Shown here: piece after piece, positions 54,117-64,000 of the stretch
Numbering within the stretch: the stretch's first letter is position 1
Layout of the letters: each line of letters opens with the position of its first letter
Assembly: GCF_000213175.1 (NCBI RefSeq)
Contig: NW_009799102.1
Span: 2,222,684 to 2,286,683 of the forward strand
Length of the DNA stretch: 64,000 bases
Origin: Neurospora tetrasperma FGSC 2508
Lineage: Eukaryota > Ascomycota > Sordariomycetes > Sordariales > Sordariaceae
Reading direction: 5' to 3'
Program-made: the position numbers and the translations under genes
The notes under the pieces: model-generated
The model's database searches: none
Told to the model about the DNA's origin: nothing
What the model saw: the letters and a program-made list of their open reading frames with translations, nothing else

Positions 54117-55966
54117 GGCAATAGTATGATGGGGTCTGGAAATTCCGCAGCTACTGGATTTGCAAGTCGAGATGACCGAGTTCGGTTGTTGATTGACGAC
54201 GGGTTGTTGCTCTGGTGATCTGCCCAAATACTAGTAGTAGTAGATCGAAGGGCAACGAAGACTCGAAATGAGAAAACGGCGGTCGGCAGGAAATCACAAC
54301 AAAGCTGTCTAAAGGAGCGACAAGAAGAAAGAGCGGAGCCTCAGATCAGGCAAATCGGACGAACGAGTGTCAGGAATTAAAGAAGGTGCAGAGAATGCGA
54401 CTCCAACAAGACGCCAAAGTCGATGCGTTGTACGGAAAAGACGGGGACGAAATAGAAAGGAAAGAGAGGAAAGCAAGGAAGAAAAGGGAGATTCCAAGGC
54501 GCAAGTTGGAACAGGCCAAGATACCAGGGGCGGCACACCCCAAGCCGAACACGGGCAACAAGTGAAAGTGTCATGGTGATTTCGGCGTGGTTGGGAAGGC
54601 CCATGGGGGCACCGCTCCACACAAGCGAGCTAGCGAGGTTAGCCAAGTGTCAGGGTAGGTAGAGGTATTGGATACCTTCTCCCCTGCCGCGCAGGACTGT
54701 GGCACCTGAAGTAGCTAGTTCATAACTCCCCTTGATTACTGCTTCACCCAATTGCAGTCTTATTCGGCCGTTCATCACCATTTCTTTGGAAACAACACGG
54801 GGGCACCCTTTGTTCTTCGCGTTCTTTTAAACAGTGTCGCGCTAATCTGAGAAGAATCAAGTCATCTTCCGTTGCAACCTCCTCCCATTTATCTGCGGAT
54901 CCAATCCTCTCTCCACATTCTTCTTGTATCAATGCCAAATACCTACATACTTCAAAAAGCCAAGTGTGGTTCATTCCTAAAGTTATTGTGACGGATTCAT
55001 GGAGCAGGAATAAGGCTGTTAGGTTACTGACGATCGCCGGCATGCTACCTTTGTCTGAGATTAAATGTGATTTCCATGGTCCCCATAAATTATATTACAA
55101 CTCGTACTATCCCTGCACAGCGATGGGATGACAGAGAGACACTCCCGCGCCGCCTCTGTTTGAGATTAGGTGCTGTTTAGATCTTGGCCACGACCTGTCA
55201 AAACGGCTGTGAGGAAGTTGTGAGAGCTTCTATTGTTTCTCAATGCCACACATATGATCATTGTGTCACTCACGCCGTCACAGGAAATGTCTGGGAACGA
55301 CACCCGAACTCTCACGGGAGATGTGCACAAGCGGCAGGAGCTCTGATGCAGGCACACAGAACCGCTGCTGTCTATTCGCACGGACAGGCACATAAGTACC
55401 TGAGCGGCAATGACGATTTGTAAATCTGTCGGTAGCAGCCGGCTTCAACATCTTTCCATCGCATCTGTGATCTGGAATTTGCCTCCCTCATTGCTTCCAG
55501 TATCAGGTGCTGCTGTTGAACGTCTGAACATGATGACAAAGCAACCATTCAGCGTCTGGATGACCTCCTGTTCTGGAAGCTGCATAGAACATTCTTTTCC
55601 AACGAACTAGTGCCGTGCGCATCGCCAACCGGTATGTAGTGTACATACTTGATTGATTACGAAGCAACGTTAGCAGGTATAACCTGAACTCATCCATTGT
55701 TGATGCCATCAACTTGCACTTGACAACAAACTTCAAACCTCTCGCGCAATTGCAAATAGTACAAACCATCATCCCTTTCGGTTCATACTTCCTTGCATTG
55801 GTCTTGGAGTTTTGGGTACACAGCTATCAAAAACACTCATTGCAATCACGACCTTTAACTGAGATCTCATCTATATCAGCTGTCCCTGATTATTCAACTA
55901 TCAAGATCGCGGGCGCAGATACTCAAAATTACGCAAGTTCTTATCGAGTAGTCCATATTAATCATA
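54117..55966. other. Divergent intergenic region, GH72 / WLM genes
   Basis: This 1.85 kb holds both promoters and the GH72 5' UTR, which contains stacked TAG repeats near 54233. A 99-codon frame (54744-55043, - strand) was weighed and not accepted. No RNA gene or transposon is seen. Confidence 0.5.
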
Positions 55967-57175
55967 ATGAACGATTCGGAGCAAGAGTCGCAGCCAAAAG
56001 GCGCACCGCTGCCACTCGCATCAGAGGTCAGCACATCATACATCAACGATGGCGAACACTTCGAAATGACAATCAAGTTCGCCCCCGAGAAACACTCCCA
56101 AAGTTGGCTTTTTAGGGACGACACCACTTTCGAGGACCTTCTCATGGCCCTCGGCCACCAATGGCCTGAATACGATTTTTTGAAATCGAAAGCTATCGTC
56201 GAGAAGCGCCAGTCACCACCATCATCATCATCAACAACAAAGACTAAATCCCTCCTCAAGACTCCAGACGACGATGCCCTCCCCATGCAGCTCTACGCCG
56301 GCAACTCCCTCCGCTTCATGGCCCCCAAGAAATCAGCCCTAGAATCCCTCCACGCTGCCTCCGCCTCGATCGCCAAGCGCGAAGCAGCCCTCCAAGCCCA
56401 GCGGCGCATGGCTTACAAAGGCCGACCAGCTCCAACAAGTAGCCAACGAACCGGTGCCGGTGGGATCCACACCATCAACGGCTCAACAGATTCAGACACC
56501 CGCTTCACCTTCCAAACCATCCGGCCCCTCCCTCACCTCCCCAACCCCTCCCGAAGCCTTTCCTTTCTTAACCGGCTTGCCTCTGACCCCGGTATCCGCA
56601 CCGCCATGCGCTCGCACCAATTCACCGTCGGCTTGTTGACAGAAATGGACCCGGGGCAGTATACCGCTTCCAACCACGAGGGGACCACCCGCATCCTGGG
56701 ACTGAACCGCAACAAAGGGGAGGTGATCGAACTTAGACTACGAACGGACGCGTACGATGGGTACAGAGATTACAAGACGATCCGCAAGACGCTGTGTCAT
56801 GAGTTGGCGCACAATGTACACGGGGATCACGATAGGCAGTTTTGGGATTTATGCAAGCAGATTGAGAGGGAGGTGGAAAGGGCAGATTATACCAAAAACG
56901 GGAGGGTGGTGGGTGGGGAGGAGTATGAGTATGGGCCTGGGCCTGTGAACGAGCTGCCAGATGAGGGGGAGGAGGAAGGTATGGTGATGGATCATGGAGG
57001 TTGGACAGGCGGGACGTATGTGTTGGGTGCTAGTGATGCGGTGCCGTCGCCTACGTCGGCTGAATCGGCTGGGTTGACTCGGAGGGAGATCCTGGCGAAG
57101 GCAGCGGAGGAGAGGATGAAGAAAGCGAGCGGTCCGAAGCAGGGCAGTGAGAATGAGGATGGGCGCCGCGGATAA
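55967..57175 (+). CDS. Ubiquitin-like/WLM-domain metalloprotease (Wss1-related)
   Basis: A single frame of 402 codons from ATG 55967. Residues 20-115 resemble a ubiquitin-like fold (HFEMTIKFAPEKHSQSW, then LPMQLYAGNSLRFM). The WLM domain spans about 180-320: FTFQTIRPLPHLPNPSRSLSF, LASDPGIRTAMRSHQFTVGL, LGLNRNKGEVIELRLRTD and the zinc motif CHELAHNVHGDHDRQFW (HExxH with a downstream His). An Arg/Glu/Lys-rich helical tail ends the protein. WLM proteases of the Wss1/SPRTN class cut DNA-protein crosslinks and act on SUMO- or ubiquitin-tagged targets; the UBL-WLM fusion form is known from plants and fission yeast. A direct role here is inference. Confidence 0.9.
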   Translation: MNDSEQESQPKGAPLPLASEVSTSYINDGEHFEMTIKFAPEKHSQSWLFRDDTTFEDLLMALGHQWPEYDFLKSKAIVEKRQSPPSSSSTTKTKSLLKTPDDDALPMQLYAGNSLRFMAPKKSALESLHAASASIAKREAALQAQRRMAYKGRPAPTSSQRTGAGGIHTINGSTDSDTRFTFQTIRPLPHLPNPSRSLSFLNRLASDPGIRTAMRSHQFTVGLLTEMDPGQYTASNHEGTTRILGLNRNKGEVIELRLRTDAYDGYRDYKTIRKTLCHELAHNVHGDHDRQFWDLCKQIEREVERADYTKNGRVVGGEEYEYGPGPVNELPDEGEEEGMVMDHGGWTGGTYVLGASDAVPSPTSAESAGLTRREILAKAAEERMKKASGPKQGSENEDGRRG

Positions 57176-58323
57176 AGAGGAGAGCTATGCTACAAGGACG
57201 ATGACCTCTTTTGGCTTTTTGTGGGCATTATCATCATGAGTAGCGTTTTGGATTTCGCATAGCGTTTCAGGTATATGATTACCCCTACAGGATGATACCA
57301 TGCATACAATTCTCATGATATTCACGACGTCAACTATTATTCCGTATTTCTCGATGCGGTGCACCTTTAATCAGGTTGTGCCTATGTGTGTATGTGTGAC
57401 GCATTCTCAAGGGCCCATGGCAATCACATGGAACTAGAGGTACCTACGCTCTTGAATTCTGAGTGGAACCTTGAGTGCTTGACTACTACAAACATCCCCG
57501 CAAAGTAGGACGGCCAGAGAAATACATCATTTGACATCATTCAACAACGGCCACCTGAGAATCAGTATTAGAGACATATAGACATGTTGACGACCCAGGC
57601 GGAAGGCTTCGACGCTCAAATTACCTTCATTGCCCTTGACACCCTGCATGCTATACTATAGAACTACGCTACGAGCTCGTATTCCATGTGTATCTCCATG
57701 CCAAGCAAGTCAATTCAAGGATGAATACGGCCACAGGCACTAAGGCAAAAGCCTCGTATTCCGGTCCGCTTTCCCCTGAATAACATCGTGGTCTCCACGA
57801 TTTCTAGTCAAATTGGTGCGGGTCGTTGAGGGCACTGATATCGTATAATTTTCTTATTTCTCCTGTACCTCACCGTTCTACAACTCAAGAGTATTAGAGG
57901 GAAGGTAGCAGGCTCTCAAACACTGCCCATCAAAACCAGACAACGAGACTCGCTAACTCAGCATCACTCGGAGCACATGGTGAACACCATTAGACATGCC
58001 GAGAAACTAGTAGTATTGTAAATTCAAGTAGATACGTTTCGTGCTTAGCTGGACGAGCCTGAACAAGATGCACATCACCACCTTACAACCAACGCTTCAT
58101 GGGTAATTAGCTGAGGTCAATGACACCATATCATCTTCACATGCCGACCTTTCATCTGAGATAAGCTTTTGTGTACAACTTTCCATGCGAGTTCTCGCTC
58201 TATTGGGATCTTCTGTCATGTCCGCATTAAATGCACCAGGATAAAATGAACCAAACCCGCTCCCCGTTCCCTGACCAGAAATGAAATATTTATAATACCA
58301 TGTGCGCCACACCCATCAGCCTT
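57176..58323. other. Convergent 3' region, WLM / acl2
   Basis: This 1.15 kb lies between facing stop codons. It is unusually long for a convergent gap but no open frame of note, repeat or RNA gene was found. Confidence 0.5.
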
Positions 58324-60457
58324 TTAAGCTTGGAACTCCACCGCACCGCTCTCCTCCCACTTGCCAGGGACCAATGCCAGAGGCACGATACCACTGACGT
58401 GCATCTCGGGGCCAAAGATCTTGGCGTTGAGTCCGAGCTCTTGTGTCGCAGCCTTGAGGTTCTTGAGACCCTCCTGGTAGTTGGGACCGGCACGACGGAC
58501 CCAAATCTGAGTGTTGTGCTCAATGAGAGCCTTGCCATACTCCCTAAGAGCCTTGATGACACCCTTGAAAGTGCTAGCGACGTTGGTGAAGTTGGCAATA
58601 CCACCACCGATGAAAAGGACCTTACCCTTCTCAGAGACAGGAGCACGGAGCATGAGGTCGAGAACGGTGCGAGCGTAGTGGTAGGTCTGAGACTCGGTGG
58701 GAGCACCAGAGTACTCACCGTAGTTGGCAAGCTCATCAGCAAAACCAGCCGAGGCGATGGCATCGGCGTAAACCACGGAGGCACCACCACCAGCGACGAG
58801 AGTCCAGATACGGCCATTGGGGTTCAGGACAGTAAGCTTGAGCGAGGCACCAGTCTTGGCATCAAGCTCAGCAATGTAAGCCTCCTCCTTGGAGAGCTCA
58901 CGGCCGAAGGGAGCGGGGAACTCAATGGGCGGGCCGGCATCAATGTTGACACCGGTGTTAGAGCTCTGAGCAACAATGCCCAAGGCGGCGGGAGAGCGGG
59001 CAATAGCCCACTTGTTGCCGCACTCGAAGTCGGCCGTTTGGTCGAGCTTAGCAGCAAGATCGAGGAAGTGAACCTCGGCAGAGGTGGCATCCTCGTTGGG
59101 AATCACAACCAACGGGTTGATCTCGAGGTAGGTGAACTGGCAGTCCACGTAGACGGCATAGAGACGGGCAACTGTGAGAGGCTGTTAGTACTAATGATCG
59201 AGTCATGCATCCGCCAACCCCGGATGGTTATCAGGATGAAGAGTGTGGGTTCTCGACGCCTGACAGGGCACCGCCAAGACTGGCCGGTTAAGCTTGATTC
59301 GACAGGTAAAACTTACTGAAGTCAACAAGGACATTGTGAATGCCCTTGGGAACATGCTTGAGCAGTGTGCTCGCAAGCTCCTCGTTGGAAGGGTATTGTG
59401 AAAGGTCGACGGGGATCAGGATCTTCTCGGCCTTCGCATCGACGTCACCGACATCAACACCACCCTCGTGGTAGAAGAGAATCCAGTCACCCTACATGAT
59501 GTGCAGTTAGCTTCCGCAACTTTATTTTAAGTTTGGCAATTCTTTTGGGGAACCACGTGTCGTGATGGGGTTTGGGTAGGGGTTGAGGGGGGGGTTGTGG
59601 TGGTGAGGATCGCAAAGGGGGCGGTGGGTGTGTCCCGCTCCACATGAATTGGGTTTAGCCTCCGTTCGTCCGTAGACTGGCAGGGGCAACACAAGTCATG
59701 CACACGACTCAAAATGTGCTTCTCATTCCCAATTTTCTCAACCTCCCCCCTAAATCTTCTTTTTCTCTTTTTCCCAAGTATATGAAAACTGAGGCCCGCT
59801 GCCTCACGAATTTGTTTCGACTTGAATCGGGATGCGGACATCGGACCTCTTGGGCTTGGCGACACAGTCATTCGGATGCACTTGCATGTGGGACCTTTCT
59901 GATGATTCGACGAATTGCCAAGACGACTGGAAAAAGCGACAACACTTACATCACGAACGGAGTTGATCTGTTTCACGTTAGCGTGCAGTTCATTTGTGGA
60001 GGACCTTGACCAATCCAGCAATGGGACGACTTACGTTGATATAATACTCGGTTTCCTGGGGATGGGGCACAAACGGCTCAACAAGGAACTGGCGAAGGAC
60101 GCCCTCTGTGTGCTCGACCTTCTGAGGCTTACCGGCGCGCTCAGCAATCCAGGCCTTGGCCTCAGCCCAGGTCTTGTTGAGAGCAAGGAGACCGCTCTTG
60201 CCACGGCGCTTGATCAACTGATCGGGCTTGGCGACGAAGCGGGCGCCCTCCTGGAGGAGCCAAGGGTAGGTGACCTCAGCCTGGCTGAGAACACCGTTCA
60301 CATCGGCATCCTCGGCGAAGTGGAGGGAAGCAAGTCTGGGAGGAGGGTTGTGCTTGGTCGGGTTCGGTAGCGTGCTGGGCTTGATGACGGGGGCACGGGT
60401 GAGGTGGTAGTTGAGGATGGCCTTGCCGTCGGCCTCGAGGATGCTCTTCGCAGACAT
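58324..60457 (-). CDS. acl2: ATP-citrate synthase subunit 2 (ATP-grasp / citrate-binding)
   Basis: Four exons, complement(join(58324..59171,59317..59491,59950..59967,60035..60457)), give 487 aa. The second exon is an 18 bp microexon (INSVRD) that restores the YYIN-INSVRD-GDWILF joint seen in animal ATP-citrate lyase. Conserved stretches: [12 protein letters not shown]-like [86 protein letters not shown] and [11 protein letters not shown]. The subunit supplies ATP-grasp nucleotide binding and the citrate-binding domain; the phosphorylated histidine is on subunit 1. The enzyme makes cytosolic acetyl-CoA from citrate. It is divergent from acl1, the arrangement known from other filamentous ascomycetes. 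Confidence 0.95.
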
Positions 60458-63400
60458 TGTGGTGGATTAGAAGAGTTCAGGTATGTGGAAGATTTCCTAT
60501 GTTCGGTTGCCTGCTTTTATTGCTCCTGTTAGCACCCTGATGATGAAATCACTGGTTTACGGTGCAAGTTGCAATTGTGACAGCACGTCCAAAGTTGGGA
60601 AAGTTGGGAAAGCTCCCAGAACCAGTGCGCCGTTCACACAGCTCGAGCTAGTCATTCCTTACCTCAAGTGAGGAACACGCAAACAGTCAATTGAGAGTGG
60701 TGAAAGACTGTTGTTGTGTTGGACGACAAGAAACTCGATGACGGAGGTCACAGTCGAGTGTGGATGTTGATGGTGGATGGAGGGAAGGGGAGGAATGAAG
60801 AGAAGGGGAAAATTGATCGAACGGGGTGGGAAGAAGGGCGGGAGAGAGTTGAAAGATGAAGAGAGAGACGGGATGCTTGCTTGCCTTTGGATGGGAGGGG
60901 AGGAAAAAAAGGAAAAGGATCGATCCAATTCTTTGCCAGGCACGGCGAGGGCAGGTCAGAATTGCAGGGACGGTTGGTACAGCTTCTGCTTTTCTGGTCC
61001 TGTTGGGGGAGCGAGCAACGGAAGGGACCACGGCCAGAAACGACGCCTGAGCAAAAAAGGTACCGGCCCCGCGTCCTCGAAACCATTGGGGATGACTGGC
61101 TGGGCAGGCAATTCAGCACAAAATCGCAATTTCCAGGATGCCGTGGTCTGGGTTTTCGAGGGGTCAGAGGTACCGGTACTTCGCGGGGTATCCCTGTGGA
61201 TCCTGGTGGGACAATTACTGGAGGCAAACCCAGGCTAATGCAAGGTGGGCAACTGTGTGCCCCACAGCTTCCACCGCAACAAGCACCGGCATCAGCAGGC
61301 GGCCAGCGTCGACCAGCACCTCAGCAACATGGAATGCAGCTCGGTTCTTCCAGCCTTCTGTGTCCACGCAAGACTGTCAGCTCTACACTAGAAGCAGCTC
61401 ACCATTGCAGGCCATTGTCCTCGTCTATGCAATCCATTCGTCAAAGTGGTCAAAGAGACAATATTGGAATGCTTTGGGCTGCTTTACACTAGTGTGCTCT
61501 GCCCTGTGGCATGTGAGTGCCCAGTGCTTCACTGTCTTCTTTTACCCCCCCAACCCAAGTGGGCTTGCCACAATATTCGTCAAGGTTACCCGTTCCTCTT
61601 TCAAATTATAGACCCCAAGTGGCCCAGAGATTCACTAATTGAGTCACAATGGACGTCGTCAACGATTCATTGATCCAAGCGCAAGCTGGAACCTCGAGGA
61701 CGGAGGCGGCGTGGTACGATGTGGAATGGCCTTGACGGATAGGACAGTTTTCATTTTCATCCACTTGTTCTTGTCCCTCCGCGCCTCTTGGGCGGGCCCG
61801 TAATTGGGGTTCGTCCGGTGCCGGCTCTCACTTAGACGCTTGTCCGTGGGTTGACTCCAGTTTCCCCTCTCGTCACTCTCCGGCCTAAAGCCTTGTATGA
61901 CGGGGACTGATCCGGAGTACACTACGGGACGAGGCACGGGGTTCCGTAGTGGGGAGACACGCGATTCTGGATAAGGAAGCCCGCTGTCGATGTCGTTCTC
62001 TTCTCCAAACCGGAACCCCCCTTTTTGTTTTGCTGTTATTGTCTTTAGTTTCATCACGCATTTTTCTTTTGTCGTTGGTTCCCCCGCATTGAGGTGGTCC
62101 AATAGGTCTCCGAGTGGCATGCACATCTTACCCGATGTTAATGGCTGGTATGCTATACCATACTCGGGTCCTGTTGTCTTGACCCTCGTCGTCGTGCACC
62201 TCGAAGCCAGGCTGCCCCTATTCTGCTTTCCGTTTCAAGAAGCACAAAATGTTCTTTACAGCCTAGATCACCTCAATTACTTTGGGCAAATGTCCAAGGT
62301 GATCATGCACTGCCAAGGGCCACAAAAGGACCGCAGCTTCGTACCTTTGTTGACGCCGAGTGGAACCAGAAACCCCCCGAGGACCCGCGGGCGCCGCCTT
62401 CCGCAGGGGTAGAGCTAGGGAGCAATGGCCGCTTCCCAGGGGGCCACCAGATAGGGCAAGGCTCGGGTGGACCCCCCTTCGGCTACATGTGGATCCAGCT
62501 GTGTGGATGACACCGTTGCCCCGCACCCAGAGCTTTGGAGTGAAAGGTCACTCTGTTTGATATCTCCAAACAGCTTTGATGACAGTTTATTGCATGATAC
62601 CCCAGGTTGGATGACGGCTAGTTGCTACACCCAAGACCTGTAATCTGTACGGTTGCTGCTTAGTGGCAGTTGTCATCTACACTCGTGGTAAACATTTCGT
62701 ATGCTATCTTACCCTTCAGGAGGATGGGGAGGATCATGATTACTTTGATGCTTATGGAGGCCCGGGGGGAGAGGGGTCATCATGGTGCACCCAAAGAACC
62801 TGGAATAAACACCTGAACTGTCTCCAGCTGTCTATGCCATGTCGGGTCGGGGACGGCGAGCATTCCATGCCACACGCAATGCGATGAACATGGACCATGT
62901 CACAGCTGCGCCTATCAGAATCGGATGAGGTGTTGCTTGCGCGTGCAGGTTACCCTTGGCGGTACCGGTACTTAGGATCACCAAGCTGTGGGGCCCACCG
63001 CCTGTCAGCAACGCAACGCACTCCGAGTGGGAAGGAAGGAAAAAAAAAAAAGGTTGACCTCGAACCAGAGGCTGCCGTCCGTGTGTTCTTTGCAATTCCG
63101 GTGTCGCATAGCCATTGAGGTTGCAAGCATCACGGTCCGATCGACCAGGGTCCAAAAAAGAGTTGGGGAAGTCGGCAGTCTTGTTGGATTTGACCACCCC
63201 TTGCTGGCCAATTAACTCGACGTCCGCGGCGAGCGAACACCAGCACGGAAGGAAAGACACACGACCAGAAGACAGTTGAGATTTGGAAGACAGTTTCTGG
63301 CCCTGGATTTTTTGGTGAAATCGGCTGTCAAATTGAAACTGCGGAGCTGCTCCTGCCTCCTCCTCCCCCTCGCCTGCAAACTTGCGCTAGCAATTCTGCC

Positions 63401-63734
63401 ACCCGACCAAGAGGAACCTTGTTACGTACCCTCGAGATTGTTACTTACCAAAGGGCAGGAACCGACCAGACAAAAAAATACGCTCCCCCTCCCACCTCGC
63501 TGCTCCAGTCCCGTCACCAAAACCCTCCATTTACCTCATCTCCCGTTTCTTTCTTTTCCCCTACACCCCCTCAAGTCTTGACCTTGACCCATCTCCCTCA
63601 TTTCCCTCCTTCTTCCTCTTTCAATTCTCCCATCTTTCCATCACCACATCGCCTCTCCAACTTCGCTTCCTTTATACCCCACCATCACAGGAAGTCATCC
63701 GCTGGGAGAGTCACCATAACCATATTCAGTGAAG
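60458..63734. promoter_or_regulatory. Shared 3.3 kb divergent region acl2 / acl1
   Basis: The two subunit genes of one enzyme are read outward from this region. It contains a 13-bp word GGTACCGGTACTT twice (61169-61181 and 62961-62973) built on the palindrome GTACCGGTAC. The acl1 side is strongly pyrimidine rich just before the start (63470-63660), like other highly expressed fungal genes. Open frames of up to 159 codons occur in it but have no protein character that I recognise. Its length is well above the usual 0.5-1.8 kb here. Confidence 0.55.
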
Positions 63735-64000
63735 ATGCCTTCTGCAACGACCGCTAGCACCAACGGTGCCAATGGCGCCTCTGCCAGCCCTGCTCCCGGC
63801 AACCTCTCTGCGAACGACAACATTCGCCGCTTCACTGCTCCCAGCAGGCCGTTGAGCCCTCTCCCCGCCCATGCTCTCTTCAACGAGAAGACACGATGCT
63901 TCGTCTACGGTCTGCAGCCCCGTGCTGTCCAGGGCATGCTCGATTTCGACTTCATCTGCAAGCGCTCCACCCCCTCGGTCGCTGGCATCATTTACACCTT
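63735..64000 (+). CDS. acl1: ATP-citrate synthase subunit 1, N-terminal part (cut by edge)
   Basis: An ATG at 63735 opens a frame that runs off the window after 88 codons without an intron. After a variable Ser/Ala/Asn-rich head the sequence NDNIRRFTAPSRPLSPLPAH and TRCFVYGLQPRAVQGMLDFD, ending FICKRSTPSVAGIIYT, is the conserved start of the fungal subunit 1. That subunit carries the CoA-binding part, the phosphorylated histidine and the citrate-synthase-like domain, all outside the window. It pairs with acl2. Confidence 0.93.
   Translation, partial: MPSATTASTNGANGASASPAPGNLSANDNIRRFTAPSRPLSPLPAHALFNEKTRCFVYGLQPRAVQGMLDFDFICKRSTPSVAGIIYT

Noticed and set aside
54744-55043. 99-codon ATG frame on the - strand with a protein-like middle
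   Set aside because: Too short and without a family match; no splice sites that extend it in a convincing way.
61659-62126. 155-codon ATG frame on the - strand between acl2 and acl1
   Set aside because: No recognisable feature and the overlapping frames are similarly open; treated as chance in the promoter region.
1-64000. Search for transposons, viral relics, RIP-mutated AT-rich DNA and dispersed 5S rRNA genes
   Set aside because: No terminal repeats, reverse transcriptase, transposase or integrase wording, no strongly AT-rich block, and no 5S core sequence was noticed by eye. A repeat-masker run and an RNA-family search would be the decisive tests.

Overview
The window is a gene-dense stretch of nuclear DNA from a filamentous ascomycete, most likely a Sordariaceae species (Neurospora or Sordaria type). 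The reasons are short introns of about 50-190 bp with GTRNGT donors and CTAAC-like branch sites, long intergenic regions rich in microsatellites, compact low-intron genes, and gene content: a dicer-like 2 with close resemblance to the Neurospora protein as I remember it, a DLT1 protein, and ATP-citrate synthase split into two genes. I reconstructed spliced models for 19 complete protein genes by joining exons whose phases match and whose summed lengths are multiples of three. One tRNA gene and two genes cut by the window edges are also present. I see no transposable element, viral relic, CRISPR or rRNA gene.

Layout, left to right. 0-12 kb: the tail of an unknown + strand gene, a membrane RING-CH ubiquitin ligase (-), proteasome subunit alpha-2 (+), an RCC1-repeat protein (-), and the RNA-silencing nuclease dcl-2 (+). 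12-19 kb: a replication and translation cluster, with the clamp-loader large subunit rfc1 (-), mitochondrial ribosomal protein L16 (+) and clamp-loader small subunit rfc5 (+). 20-32 kb: the HDEL receptor erd2 (+), an unrecognised single-pass membrane protein with an outer coiled coil (+), tRNA-Val(AAC), an RS-rich glycine-zipper protein (-), and the Ypt6 exchange-factor subunit rgp1 (-). 32-43 kb: an unrecognised six-exon 963-residue protein (-), dlt1 (-) and nucleoporin ndc1 (-). 43-52 kb: a Pep12-type syntaxin (+), the inner-membrane insertase oxa2/cox18 (-), mannosyltransferase alg11 (+) and tRNA methyltransferase trm2 (+). 52-64 kb: a GPI-anchored GH72 glucanosyltransferase (-), a UBL-WLM metalloprotease (+), and the two subunits of ATP-citrate synthase, divergently transcribed from a 3.3 kb shared region (acl2 -, acl1 +, the latter running off the end).

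Together the genes are mostly housekeeping: DNA replication, secretory traffic and glycosylation (erd2, rgp1, pep12, alg11, GH72), mitochondrial biogenesis (L16, oxa2) and acetyl-CoA supply (acl1/acl2). The accessory interest lies in dcl-2 with its unusual leader, in the three proteins I cannot name (963 aa, 740 aa, 448 aa), and in G1/S-like GACGCG motifs shared by the promoters of the two clamp-loader genes. Exon models are inferred from splice-site grammar and reading phase, not from transcripts.
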